64,000 bases of DNA from Streptomyces niger (GTDB lineage: Bacteria > Actinomycetota > Actinomycetes > Streptomycetales > Streptomycetaceae), in NCBI RefSeq assembly GCF_000718305.1, contig NZ_JOFQ01000008.1, positions 186,001 through 250,000 of the forward strand. The letters run 5' to 3'. Position 1 is the stretch's first letter, and each line of letters begins with the position of its first letter. Below, in pieces: positions 18,095 through 26,820 of this stretch. The position numbers and the translations under genes are program-made. Under the pieces are notes generated by a model, which was given only the letters and a program-made list of their open reading frames with translations, did no database searches and was not told the DNA's origin.

Positions 18095-19606
18095 ATGGTC
18101 CGTGCTGATGCATCACCCGGAAGGCCGGGGCCCGCCACCGCGATGTGGCTGCTGCCGCCCTCACTACTGGCCATATGTACGACCGTGGCCGCGTCGTCGG
18201 GGCCTCCGACGGCCCGCCCCTACACCGTCTGGGCCGGCATCGTCGCGACGACGGCCGTGGCCGTGGCGGCGATCGTCGCCGCGCGCCGGGGCCGCGCCCT
18301 CGACACGCTGCGCAAGCAGTACGCCGCGCGCGAGGACTTCCTGCAACGGCAGCTGGCCCAGCAGGAGATCGAGACGGTACGGCTGGCCAACGAGACGCTG
18401 CCCACTGCCCTGGCCCGGATGAAGAAGGGCACCTCGGTCGACGAGGTGGTGCGCACCCTCGACACGGCGTCCCTCGTCAGCCCCGGGTTCGACACGGCGC
18501 ACCGCCGCGTGGTGCGCCGCACCCTGCAGGCCGTCGAGATCGAGGGTGACCTGCGTTCCGCCGCCCAGCAGGCCTTCGTGAACATCGCCCGCCGCGTCCA
18601 GGCCATCGTGCATCAACAGGCCCTGGAAGTACGGGAGATGGAGGACCGCCATGGCCGGGACCGCCAGGTCTACAACGACCTGCTGCACCTCGACCACAGG
18701 ACGGCGCTGGTCGGCCGGCTCGCGGACAGCATCGCCGTACTCGGCGGGGCCCGCCCGGGGCGCCAGTGGCAGAAGGACATCCCGCTGTTCAACGTGTTGC
18801 GCGGCGCCATGTCCCGGATCACCGACTACCGGCGGGTGGATCTGCACTCGGTGGCCGACGTCGGCATCATCGGCCGGGGCGCGGAGCCGCTGATCCACGC
18901 CGTCGCCGAGCTCCTGGACAACGCCACGCGCTACTCACCGCCCCGGACCCGGGTCCATCTGACCGCGTCAGAGGTGCAGTCCGGCGTGGCGGTCGAGATC
19001 GAGGACGCCGGGCTCGGCCTGACCGACGAGGCCCGCAGGCGCGCCGAGGAGGCCCTGGCCCAGAGCACCCCCGGCGGGGGGCTGGACCTGAACGACCTGG
19101 GTGAGGCGCCGCGTCTCGGCCTGGCGGTGGTCGGCCGGCTGGCCAAGGCGAACAACTTCAAGGTGTCCCTGCGGAAGTCCGCGTACGGCGGCGTACGCGT
19201 CGTACTGATCGTCCCGCCGGAGACGGTCACCGTGAACCCGGTGCCCGGCGGAGACCTGATCAAGGCAGCCGTCCTGCCGCCGCACCGCCATGTCCCCGCC
19301 TACGGCCTGACGCGGGCCCCGCAGCCGCCCGTCGAGGAGGCCGCGCCCACCGCCGTCCGGCGCAACGCCAACGGGCTCCCGCAGCGCAAGCGGCGTACCC
19401 GCGCGCTGTCCCCCTACCCGCGGCCCCAGACGGCTTCCCGCCGCGCCGACTCCCGGTCCCCGGAATCGGCCGACGCACCCCCAGAGGCCGGGCTGTGGAT
19501 GTCCGCCTTCCTCGACGGCGTCTCCGGCGATTCCCACGCCGATTCCCCGACCGAATCCCCAGCGCCTCGTCCCCACGGCCTGAGCGATGACGAGTCCGAG
19601 CAGTAA
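18095..19606 (+). CDS. Conservon sensor ATPase (CvnA type)
   Basis: 503 aa. Two N-terminal membrane segments (WLLPPSLLAICTTVAAS and VWAGIVATTAVAVAAIVAA) anchor it. A coiled helical region follows, then a histidine-kinase-like ATPase domain with N box HAVAELLDNATRYS and G1/G2 boxes (EDAGLGLTD, LGLAVVGRLA). No clear phospho-accepting His box is seen, typical of the CvnA group. The C-terminus is Arg/Pro-rich and disordered. First of a five-gene conservon, thought to signal through the CvnD GTPase. The start is the ATG at 18095, with GAGG 6 nt upstream; in-frame ATGs at 18047 and 18056 are alternatives. Confidence 0.88.
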   Translation: MVRADASPGRPGPATAMWLLPPSLLAICTTVAASSGPPTARPYTVWAGIVATTAVAVAAIVAARRGRALDTLRKQYAAREDFLQRQLAQQEIETVRLANETLPTALARMKKGTSVDEVVRTLDTASLVSPGFDTAHRRVVRRTLQAVEIEGDLRSAAQQAFVNIARRVQAIVHQQALEVREMEDRHGRDRQVYNDLLHLDHRTALVGRLADSIAVLGGARPGRQWQKDIPLFNVLRGAMSRITDYRRVDLHSVADVGIIGRGAEPLIHAVAELLDNATRYSPPRTRVHLTASEVQSGVAVEIEDAGLGLTDEARRRAEEALAQSTPGGGLDLNDLGEAPRLGLAVVGRLAKANNFKVSLRKSAYGGVRVVLIVPPETVTVNPVPGGDLIKAAVLPPHRHVPAYGLTRAPQPPVEEAAPTAVRRNANGLPQRKRRTRALSPYPRPQTASRRADSRSPESADAPPEAGLWMSAFLDGVSGDSHADSPTESPAPRPHGLSDDESEQ

Positions 19607-19624
19607 CTGAATCATCAGGTAAGG

Positions 19625-20047
19625 ATGAGTAAGTACGTGGTGACAAAGCAGTGGCTCAATATGGACTGGATGTTGGAGGAATTGGCATCCAGCGTCCCGC
19701 AGATCCGCAATATCGTGTTGCTGTCCTCGGACGGCCTGTGTATGGCGCAGAACGGTACGGAAGGCGACGCGGCCGACCGCCTCGCCGCCGCCTGTGCCGG
19801 TCTGCAAAGTCTTTCTGCGGCCATCGCCGTGGAATTCCCGCACGGCGACGGCCGGATGAAACTCGTGGTGGTCGAGGTCGACGGCGGTTTCTTCTATCTG
19901 ATGGCGGCCGGCGCCGGGGCGTATCTGGCGGTACTGGCCGACGCCGACGTGGACGCCGGGCTGGTGGGGCAGCGCATGCGTGACCTGGTCGCCCGGATCG
20001 GGCAGCACCTCAGCAGTCCGCCGCGGTCCGACCGGCAGCTGCCATGA
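19625..20047 (+). CDS. Roadblock/LC7 domain protein (CvnB type)
   Basis: 140 aa. The start is followed by MDWMLEELASSVPQIRNIV and LLSSDGLCMAQ, the Roadblock/LC7 core that pairs with MglA-like GTPases as regulator. It lies 18 bp after the sensor gene and overlaps the DUF742 gene by 4 nt. In conservons CvnB bridges CvnA and CvnD. The C-terminal tail (SSPPRSDRQLP) is disordered. Confidence 0.92.
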   Translation: MSKYVVTKQWLNMDWMLEELASSVPQIRNIVLLSSDGLCMAQNGTEGDAADRLAAACAGLQSLSAAIAVEFPHGDGRMKLVVVEVDGGFFYLMAAGAGAYLAVLADADVDAGLVGQRMRDLVARIGQHLSSPPRSDRQLP

Positions 20048-20415
20048 AAGAACCGAAAAGGGCGAAGCCACGGCCCTGGGAAGAAGGCGGCCCCGACCGG
20101 CTCTACCTCCTCGCCGACGACCGGAATCCGCCCGAGGAGCCCGTTTCCCTGGACGTGGTCACGCTGATCGTCAGCCGCAGCGAGGCCGGTTCGGGCATGG
20201 AGCCCGAACGCGCCTCCATCGTCGGCATCTGCGGCTACCCGCTCTCCGTCGCCGAGATCTCCGCGTATCTCCGGCTGCCGGTCAGCGCGGTGATCGTGCT
20301 GCTCACGGACCTGCTGACGAGCGGCCACGTCGAAGCCCGGGCGTCGATCCCCGCCAGGACGATGCCCGATGTCGAACTCTTGGAGGCGGTGATGCATGGA
20401 CTACAGAATCTCTGA
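20044..20415 (+). CDS. DUF742 protein (CvnC type)
   Basis: 123 aa. DUF742 has a winged-helix-like fold: here YPLSVAEISAYLRLPVSAVIVLLTDLLTSGHV reads in pieces as an HTH-wing unit. It is the third conservon component, function poorly known, probably a partner of the GTPase module. It overlaps both neighbours (ATGA at the start; 20 nt with CvnD), implying tight stoichiometric expression. Confidence 0.9.
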   Translation: MKEPKRAKPRPWEEGGPDRLYLLADDRNPPEEPVSLDVVTLIVSRSEAGSGMEPERASIVGICGYPLSVAEISAYLRLPVSAVIVLLTDLLTSGHVEARASIPARTMPDVELLEAVMHGLQNL

Positions 20416-21019
20416 GCCCGTCGTCGGTCCCCGGCCCGAAGACGCCCTGCCGGACTCGGTCACCACCGCGGTGAAAGTCGTCGTCGTCGGGGGCTTCGGC
20501 GTCGGGAAGACCACCCTCGTCGGATCGGTCAGTGAGATCAGACCGCTCACCACCGAGGAGACCATGACGCAGGCCAGCGCCGGGGTCGACGACATCGCCG
20601 GCATCGAGCGCAAGAGCGAAACGACCGTGGCGATGGACTTCGGCCGGATCACCCTCAGCGACGAATTGGTCCTGTACGTGTTCGGCACCCCCGGCCAGCA
20701 GCGCTTCTGGTTCCTGTGGGACGGCCTCTTCGAAGGCGCGCTCGGCGCCGTGGTCCTGATCGACGCCCGGCGGCTGGAGGACAGCTTCGACGTGATGGGC
20801 CGGCTCGAGGAGCGCGGAGTGCCCTTCATCGTCGCGATCAACGCCTTCCCGGACGCCCCCTCCTATCCGGTGGCCGACCTCCGGGAGTCCCTGGACATCC
20901 CCGATGCCGTACCGGTGGTCGACTGCGACGCCCGGGAGCGTTCCTCCAGCCGCGACGGCCTGCTCACCCTCGTGCGTTACCTGTACGCCCTCACCACCAC
21001 GACCTCGGAGCCACGGTGA
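20396..21019 (+). CDS. Conservon small GTPase (CvnD type)
   Basis: 207 aa MglA/Ras-like GTP-binding protein. P-loop GGFGVGKTTL near residues 31-40, switch region with TTEETMTQAS, and FGTPGQQRFWFLWDG as the DxxG-like switch II. The NKxD box is replaced by INAFPDAPS, as in this family. It is the likely output switch of the conservon, analogous to heterotrimeric G-protein logic. GTGA overlap with the downstream P450. Confidence 0.92.
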   Translation: MDYRISEPVVGPRPEDALPDSVTTAVKVVVVGGFGVGKTTLVGSVSEIRPLTTEETMTQASAGVDDIAGIERKSETTVAMDFGRITLSDELVLYVFGTPGQQRFWFLWDGLFEGALGAVVLIDARRLEDSFDVMGRLEERGVPFIVAINAFPDAPSYPVADLRESLDIPDAVPVVDCDARERSSSRDGLLTLVRYLYALTTTTSEPR

Positions 21020-22500
21020 CCTCCTCCTCCCCCGACCGGACCCGCACCACGTCGCCGTCCGGACCGCCCCCGGAGTGCCCGGCGCACGCCGGAGCCGGGA
21101 GTACCGACGGACTGGCCCGGCTCTTCGGCCCCGAGGCGGCCGCCGATCCCATGGGCATGTACGAGCGCCTGCGCGCCGAGCACGGGCCCGTCGCGCCCGT
21201 CCTGCTGGACGGCGACCTGCCGGCCTGGCTCGTGGTCGGCTACCGCGAGATCCTGGAAGTCGCCGGTACCCCCGGCCGGTTCAGCCGCGACTCCCGTACG
21301 TGGCGCTGGTTCAAGGAGGGGAAGGTGCCACCGGACTCCCCACTGCTCCCGATGATCGCCTGGCAGCCGGTCTGCCTGTTCCTGGACGGTGCGGAGCGCG
21401 ACCGGCTGCGGACGGCGGTCACCGACAGCCTGAGCCGCTTCCACCACCAAGGCATCCGGCGGCACATCATCCGCTTCGCCCACCAGCTCACCGACGAGTT
21501 CTCGGAGCGGGGGAAGGCCGACCTGGTCGCCGAGTACACCGAGCAGCTGCCCATGCTCGTCCTGACGCAGCTGCTGGGCATGCCCGACGAGTTCGGGCCG
21601 CGGCTGGTCGCGGCCAGCCGGGACATGGTGGCGGGCACCGAGACGTCCGTGGCCAGCAACGAGTTCATCGTGGAGACGCTCGCGGACCTCGTACGGCGCA
21701 AACGCAAGGACCTCGGCCAGGACATCGCGTCCTGGTTGATCGAGCACCCTTCCGGGCTGACCGACGAGGAGGTCTGGAACCACCTGCGGGTCATCCTCAT
21801 CGCGGCGAACGAGACCACGGTCAATCTGCTCAAGAGCACGCTGCGGATGGTGCTGACCGACCCCCGCTGTCACGCGTCGCTGGCCGGTGGGCAGATGGTC
21901 CTGCCGGACGTGGTGGAGCACGTGCTCTGGACCGAGCCACCGCTGATGACCATCCCCGGCCGCTGGGCCGCCGTGGACACGGAGATCGGCGGTCAGAAGG
22001 TCGAGGCGGGGGACATGCTGCTGCTCGGTCTGGCCGCCGGCAACCACGACCCGGCCGCCCGCCCGGACCCTTCGGCCCCGCTGTACGGGAACCGCGGGCA
22101 CCTCGCGTTCAGCAGCGGCTCGCAGGAATGCCCCGGTCAGAACATCGGGCGCGCCATCGCCGACACCGGCATCGACACGCTGCTGGCGCGGCTGCCCGAC
22201 GCCCGGCTCAGCATCCCCGAGACGGACCTGCGCTGGGTGTCGGGCTGGATGACGCGCCATCTGACCAGCCTGCCGGTGACGTTCACCCCGGGCCCGCGCC
22301 ACTTCTCCGCTTCCGACGACGGCGCGGCCGGTACGGTCCCGGGGCCCGGGGCCCCCTCGGACGCCCGGGACGCGGCGGCCCCCGGCTCGGAGCCCGCTGC
22401 CGACGCCCCGCTCCCTCCGGTTCCCCCGTACCCGTCGACGCCGCCTCACCGGAGTCGTCGGTCCTGGTGGGGCTCGCTGAGGGCATGGCTGCGGGGGTGA
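21016..22500 (+). CDS. Conservon cytochrome P450, CYP157-like (CvnE type)
   Basis: 494 aa, GTG start overlapping CvnD by 4 nt. I-helix LIAANETT, and the heme loop FSSGSQECPGQNIG with the Cys ligand. The K-helix has VVEHVLWTEPP, so the otherwise near-universal ExxR pair is absent; the EHVLW form matches the CYP157 family, which is known for EQSLW-type K-helices and for lying in conservons. The C-terminal ~75 residues are a Pro/Ala/Asp-rich tail ending in a basic-Trp segment (RSRRSWWGSLRAWLRG) that may touch membrane. Substrate unknown. Confidence 0.9.
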   Translation: MTSSSPDRTRTTSPSGPPPECPAHAGAGSTDGLARLFGPEAAADPMGMYERLRAEHGPVAPVLLDGDLPAWLVVGYREILEVAGTPGRFSRDSRTWRWFKEGKVPPDSPLLPMIAWQPVCLFLDGAERDRLRTAVTDSLSRFHHQGIRRHIIRFAHQLTDEFSERGKADLVAEYTEQLPMLVLTQLLGMPDEFGPRLVAASRDMVAGTETSVASNEFIVETLADLVRRKRKDLGQDIASWLIEHPSGLTDEEVWNHLRVILIAANETTVNLLKSTLRMVLTDPRCHASLAGGQMVLPDVVEHVLWTEPPLMTIPGRWAAVDTEIGGQKVEAGDMLLLGLAAGNHDPAARPDPSAPLYGNRGHLAFSSGSQECPGQNIGRAIADTGIDTLLARLPDARLSIPETDLRWVSGWMTRHLTSLPVTFTPGPRHFSASDDGAAGTVPGPGAPSDARDAAAPGSEPAADAPLPPVPPYPSTPPHRSRRSWWGSLRAWLRG

Positions 22501-22526
22501 GGCGGGAGGCCCGGGCCGCGGGCGGC

Positions 22527-23783
22527 TCAGGCCGGGACGGCCCGCGTGCGGGGCGACAGCCCTTCGACGGCCCGCTCCACGCGGTTCAGCGCCTCTTCCA
22601 GCACCGCCCGGGACGTGGCGTAACTGATGCGGATGTTGCCTTCGGCGCCGGGGCCGAACCATTCCGGCGTGCCGGCCACCACCGCGACCCGGGCCTCCGC
22701 CAGGAGGAACGCGCCCATGGCGCGGCTGTCCAGGCCGGTGGCCGACACCTCGGGGAACAGCACGAACGTGCCGTCCGGTCGGCGGCAGCTCACCCCCGGC
22801 ATCGCGTTCAGCCGTGCCACGCAGTAGTCCCGCATCTCCCGCAGGTGGGCCAGGAACGCGTCCCGCCAGGGCCAGCCGTGGCGCAGCGCGGCCAGCGCAC
22901 CGGCCTGGGTGAAGGGGGTCAGGCTGTACGCGGCGCCGAGACGGCGGAAGATGCGCCGCAGCGCACCCGCCTCGGCCGCGTTCGGGGCGATCACGAATCC
23001 CATCCGGAGGCCGGGGAGCGCGAAGGTCTTGGACAGCCCGGTCACGGTGTGGATGCGCGGGTCGGCCGCCGTGTCCAGGCTCGCCATGCTGACGTGCACG
23101 CCGGGTGGGTACACGATCTCGTTCCAGACCTCGTCGGACAGGACCGGGATGCCGTGCCGGCCCGCCGTTTCCGCCACCGCGCGGAGCGTGTCCTCGGGGA
23201 AGACCGTGCCGAGGGGGTTGTGCGGGTTGCACATGCAGATCAGTGCGGTGCGCGGGGTGATCAGAGCGGCGAGCCGGTCCGGGTCGAGCTGTCCCGTGTT
23301 CTTGTCCACGGGGCAGTGGACGCGGCGGGCGCCGGCGGCGTCGACGGCCTGGCCGAAGAGCAGGTCCACGGGGTCCGGCAGGATGCACTCGTCGCCCGCG
23401 CCGCACAGGAGATGCACCACGCCCCACAGCGCGGCCGCCGTGCCGGGCGCGGGCACCACGTGGTCGGGGTGTGCGCGTATCCCGTAGCGGTCCCGGGCCA
23501 CCTCCGCGAACGTCTCCCGGAGTTCGTCGAGCCCCTCCGGTGACGCATAGGGGAAGTAGCCGTCGGCCAGCGCCGAGATCATGGCGTCGGTGACCACCCG
23601 GGGCCCGGGGAAGTCCGGTTCGGCCGCCGTCAGCGGGATCACGTCGGGCGGACAGGCGCCCCACCGTATGTGCGACCGGTTGCGGAGCAGTGCGGGCCGG
23701 ACGCGCGCGTCGTCGAAGAGCGCACCCATCGCCTCCTGCGCCGCGCCGTGGGACGGCGTACGCGAGATGTCGTGCAGCGGCAT
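22527..23783 (-). CDS. PLP-dependent fold-type I enzyme (aminotransferase or C-S lyase, MalY/PatB-like)
   Basis: 418 aa. Landmarks are NPHNPLG, the LSDEVW aspartate motif, and the PLP lysine in TGLSKTFALPGLRMGF. Overall it resembles class I/II aminotransferases, with MalY/PatB-like details (MCNPHNPLGTV). It starts 5 bp after the prenyltransferase stop, so the two are translationally coupled. A plausible role is converting tryptophan or prenyl-tryptophan to an indole-pyruvate-type product; this is inference from pairing alone. It converges on the conservon with a 26-bp gap. Confidence 0.82.
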   Translation of the reverse strand: MPLHDISRTPSHGAAQEAMGALFDDARVRPALLRNRSHIRWGACPPDVIPLTAAEPDFPGPRVVTDAMISALADGYFPYASPEGLDELRETFAEVARDRYGIRAHPDHVVPAPGTAAALWGVVHLLCGAGDECILPDPVDLLFGQAVDAAGARRVHCPVDKNTGQLDPDRLAALITPRTALICMCNPHNPLGTVFPEDTLRAVAETAGRHGIPVLSDEVWNEIVYPPGVHVSMASLDTAADPRIHTVTGLSKTFALPGLRMGFVIAPNAAEAGALRRIFRRLGAAYSLTPFTQAGALAALRHGWPWRDAFLAHLREMRDYCVARLNAMPGVSCRRPDGTFVLFPEVSATGLDSRAMGAFLLAEARVAVVAGTPEWFGPGAEGNIRISYATSRAVLEEALNRVERAVEGLSPRTRAVPA

Positions 23784-23788
23784 GGCGG

Positions 23789-24895
23789 TCACCCCCGCTG
23801 GTAACGGGCCGGCGGATAGCGGTCGTAGAGCTCCGAGGACCAGTAGGTGGTCACCCGGGGCCGGCCGTGCTGCACGCGCGCCGATGCGTACGTGTGGATC
23901 CCCCGCCCGTCCGGCAGCGGACGCCGCGCCACATGGTCCAGCAGCGCTCGATAGTCGCTGTCGGGGAGCCCGAGGTCGGTCATGACCGAGCTGATGCGGT
24001 TCCGTACGGTCCGGTCGCTCTCGGCGTGCACCCACAGGGGGACGTACAGCGTCGCGGAGACGGGGAGGTGCCCGCCGGCGGTCGCGAAGGTCAGATTGCT
24101 GACGAGCGGCTGGCTCCGCACCGCCCCCGATTTTCCGGTCACCTCGCGGCAGAATTCGGCGAGGAGTCCGGTTTCGTGCTGGGCCGATATTTCCATGCGC
24201 GCGTCGAGGTCTTCCGGGGTGGCGTCGTAGTGCCGGAAATACACTTTCACGCGCGATTCGGGGCCGTCGGTCAGGTCGAGGCTGACATAGACGATCCGGT
24301 CGAGGTCGAATCCGCGGTCCGCGTAGTCGACGACCGCCGTCCACGCTTTCCCGAATCCCATACGCTCCATTGCCTCCTGGGTCCGCTCGACGTCGGTCAT
24401 GCTGTCGTTGGCGTTCGGGTTCAGGTAGACCTTGAACTCGGGCTGCCGGTTCGGCGCGAGGACCACGGCGTGCATCATCGCGAAGCCCCTGGGATTCTCC
24501 TGCGGCAGGAAGAGGTCCGCTATTTTCGCGAGCCGGTCGCCGTCCGCGCCGAACTCCTGGATCAGTACCCGGGTGAGCTCGATCGCCGATTCCTGTGCGG
24601 CCGGGGTGCCCGGCCGGGCCGGCAGGGCCTCGACCAGCACGCGGATCTGGCGACAGGCGCGCGAGAAGGCCGCGGAGAACTCGATCGGCGAACCGTCGGC
24701 GCACACGTCCGAGTGCCAATGTGGTCGCTCACCTATCTGCTTCTCGCCCCATGGCGTGAGCATCCCGCGCAGCACCTTCGTGCCCTGTTCGACATCCATT
24801 CCCGTACTGTCCAGAAGACGCGCGAGAGTGGAAACTCCGTAATCCAAGAACGTCATGCCCGAAGGCGTCCGCGAATCCGCACGCAGAACCACCAT
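23789..24895 (-). CDS. DMATS-type aromatic (indole) prenyltransferase
   Basis: 368 aa, the usual size of bacterial dimethylallyltryptophan-synthase family members (6-DMATS/IptA, CymD and PriB relatives). It has no DDxxD motif, as expected for an ABBA-fold enzyme. Family-like segments include FKVYLNPNANDS, VYVSLDL, KVYFRHYDA and YVPLWVHAESD, the basic/Tyr-rich strands that bind the prenyl diphosphate. It probably adds a dimethylallyl group to tryptophan or another aromatic; acceptor and position cannot be read from sequence. Start ATG at 24895 with an AGGGAGG ribosome site. Confidence 0.88.
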   Translation of the reverse strand: MVVLRADSRTPSGMTFLDYGVSTLARLLDSTGMDVEQGTKVLRGMLTPWGEKQIGERPHWHSDVCADGSPIEFSAAFSRACRQIRVLVEALPARPGTPAAQESAIELTRVLIQEFGADGDRLAKIADLFLPQENPRGFAMMHAVVLAPNRQPEFKVYLNPNANDSMTDVERTQEAMERMGFGKAWTAVVDYADRGFDLDRIVYVSLDLTDGPESRVKVYFRHYDATPEDLDARMEISAQHETGLLAEFCREVTGKSGAVRSQPLVSNLTFATAGGHLPVSATLYVPLWVHAESDRTVRNRISSVMTDLGLPDSDYRALLDHVARRPLPDGRGIHTYASARVQHGRPRVTTYWSSELYDRYPPARYQRG

Positions 24896-25394
24896 GGTTT
24901 TCCTCCCTGTCGCTCACCGGGTCACGCCGTACCGTGCGCTTGCCTCGCCGGCCGATCAGCCAGCACCAAGAGGGTCGGATACTCCTGAATGCACGTGCCC
25001 GGGGAGGAAACCACCGATCGCTTCGCCCGGACCGCGCCACATCCCTGCATTCATCGTGCAGGCACCCGAAAACTGACCTTCAGCACGGCGACTGTCGCCG
25101 ATTACCTGAAATCCGAGGCCCCTTCACAGATAACGAAGCTTCTTCCGGGTCGACAGCGGCGTGCGGGGGGCTCGCGGTGTCTCCACCGAAAATGCCACGC
25201 GCCCATGTCGGACGAATGTGCACGCTGTTACCCAGAGAGGCAGGAGAAGTCTCACCATGCGGAACCGTTTGTCACAGCCACGTACTAGGGGGCGGTCCCG
25301 CGCGACACCGGCGGCGCCCTCTGGGGCACAGTGATCAACAACGCTCACTCGCGTGAGGTGAGCGCTCCCCCCACACATCCCCCAAGGAGAAACG
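24896..25394. other. Divergent promoter region (prenyltransferase / DUF4232 lipoprotein)
   Basis: About 500 bp without a credible gene. It must hold the promoters of the minus-strand prenyltransferase pair and of the plus-strand lipoprotein. Frames here have poor codon bias. I looked for a tryptophan-rich leader peptide and did not find a convincing one. Confidence 0.45.
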
Positions 25395-26003
25395 ATGCGT
25401 GCCCCGAAGCTGTCCCTCCTGGCCGTGGTCGTCGCCGCCGGCCTCTCACTCACCGCCTGCCAGGGCGAGGACAGCACCTCCGCGAGCGGCAGCAGCGACA
25501 GCTCCTCGGCCCAGAGCTCCGGCGGCAGCAGCGCGCCCGCCGACGACAACTCCACCGGCGCGCAGTCCGGTTCCAGCAGCGGCGGCTCCGACGGAGGCGG
25601 CGCCTCGGGCTCCGGCTCGTGCAAGACCTCGCAGCTCGACTTCAGCACGTCCCACGGCATGAGCGAGGGCATCACGCTCATCAACCTCAAGAACACCGGG
25701 TCCGCCGCCTGCACCCTGCAGGGCTTCCCCGGCGCGGACCTGAAGGGCAAGGACGGCACCGTCAGCGCCACCCGCAGCAAGATCGGCCCGACGAAGGTCG
25801 GCGTCGCGCCCGGCGAGGAGACCCGCTTCACCCTCCACCACCCGATGAACGACTCCGGCGGCAGCGGCGTGACCTACACGTCCCTCATCGTCACCCCGCC
25901 CGGCGAGACCCACTCGCACACCCTGCCCGTGAGCATCAACGTCCCCGTCTCCGACGGCCCTTCGTCCGCCATCACGGTCGACCCCGTGGGCGCCGGCAAG
26001 TAG
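25395..26003 (+). CDS. DUF4232 domain lipoprotein
   Basis: 202 aa. A lipoprotein signal peptide ends in LSLTAC with the lipidated Cys at residue 22. A Ser/Gly-rich spacer (about 25-70) follows, then a DUF4232 beta-sandwich starting CKTSQLDFS, with the second conserved Cys in SAACTLQGFPGADL. DUF4232 proteins are exported actinobacterial proteins of unknown function. Start ATG preceded by AAGGAGAAACG. Followed by a strong hairpin. Confidence 0.88.
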   Translation: MRAPKLSLLAVVVAAGLSLTACQGEDSTSASGSSDSSSAQSSGGSSAPADDNSTGAQSGSSSGGSDGGGASGSGSCKTSQLDFSTSHGMSEGITLINLKNTGSAACTLQGFPGADLKGKDGTVSATRSKIGPTKVGVAPGEETRFTLHHPMNDSGGSGVTYTSLIVTPPGETHSHTLPVSINVPVSDGPSSAITVDPVGAGK

Positions 26004-26017
26004 CGGCTCCTCCCGAC

Positions 26018-26044
26018 AGGCCCCGGCGGACAGCGCCGGGGCCT
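26018..26044 (+). terminator. Hairpin after the DUF4232 gene
   Basis: AGGCCCCGGCG (26018-26028) pairs with CGCCGGGGCCT (26034-26044), 11 bp with a GACAG loop, 14 bp after the stop codon. Confidence 0.8.
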
Positions 26045-26460
26045 TCGCCGTACCGGACCCGGGCCCGGGTGACGTACGCGCACCACGCCGCACTGCCCGC
26101 TCTCCCCGGCCGAGCAACCCACAGTCGCCTGGACAACCACGCCGAATGTCCCGGTCGGCACGGAGTACGCCACCCCTGACGTATCGGCCCGGCCGCATCC
26201 GGCTGCGCGGCCCGTAGGCCCGCGGCCGGCCTACGCACCGACGTGCGGCCCACCCGCCGCAGGCGCAGGTGGTACCGCGTACCCGGCGCGGCGGTCCACG
26301 TACGTACCGCGTGGACGGGCTCCCGTCACGGCCCACGCCGCCGCCGTTCGCCCCGGCGTCCGCGGCCGAAGAGGCCTGAGGAGCGGGCGTGCGGGTGCGT
26401 ATGGGGTGCCTCCCGAGGGGTACCGGAGCGAGGTTGGTCCTTCAGAGGGGAAGACTCGGC
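26045..26460. other. Gene-free region
   Basis: 416 bp between the DUF4232 terminator and the next small gene. There are frequent TACG-type tetramers but no recognisable gene, operator or RNA. It presumably contains the promoter of the 88-aa protein gene. Confidence 0.4.
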
Positions 26461-26727
26461 ATGACAACACCGTCCCGAGAGTGCGTCGTCCTCGACATCC
26501 CGCAGGGACTGCGGCTGGACCTGCTGGGTCTGGTCGTCGAGATCGGTCAGGTCCGCATAGTCGCCGACCGGGCAGGCCTGCTCGGCAACCTCATCGCCTC
26601 GTTGACCTGTGGCGGCGGCACGGCCGCCGCGCAGAGCCTCGAAGCGCTGGCCCAGATGCTCCGTACGCAGGAGAAGTCCGGCGGCACGAACCAGCACGCG
26701 CAGGACCAGGAAGTCGCGGGCACGTAG
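26461..26727 (+). CDS. Small unknown protein (88 aa)
   Basis: Not recognised. The start ATG at 26461 (MTTPSREC) has GGGGAAG upstream; the frame remains open further 5'. The middle is strongly hydrophobic (LRLDLLGLVVEIGQVRIVA and LLGNLIASLTCGGG), with two Cys; the C-terminus is polar (QEKSGGTNQHAQDQE). It could be a small amphipathic or membrane-associated protein. It ends at a shared bidirectional terminator. Confidence 0.6.
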   Translation: MTTPSRECVVLDIPQGLRLDLLGLVVEIGQVRIVADRAGLLGNLIASLTCGGGTAAAQSLEALAQMLRTQEKSGGTNQHAQDQEVAGT

Positions 26728-26757
26728 CGGCCCGCCGGACGGCCGCGCCCGCAACGG

Positions 26758-26792
26758 CCTGGGGCCCGCACCACGGGGGTGCGGGCCCCAGG
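26758..26792. terminator. 15-bp perfect bidirectional hairpin
   Basis: CCTGGGGCCCGCACC (26758-26772) pairs without mismatch with 26778-26792 around ACGGG. It lies between the convergent 88-aa gene and the end of the ten-gene operon, so it likely serves both. Confidence 0.85.
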
Positions 26793-26820
26793 TCATGCGC
26801 CGCCGAACAGCGCCTCCCGG

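Noticed and set aside
24896..25040. A possible tryptophan leader peptide (Ser-Trp-Cys-Trp-Leu) upstream of the prenyltransferase.
   Set aside because: The frame reads straight into the gene region without an own start, ribosome site or stop in the expected place, and no alternative hairpins were seen. Not supported as an attenuator.
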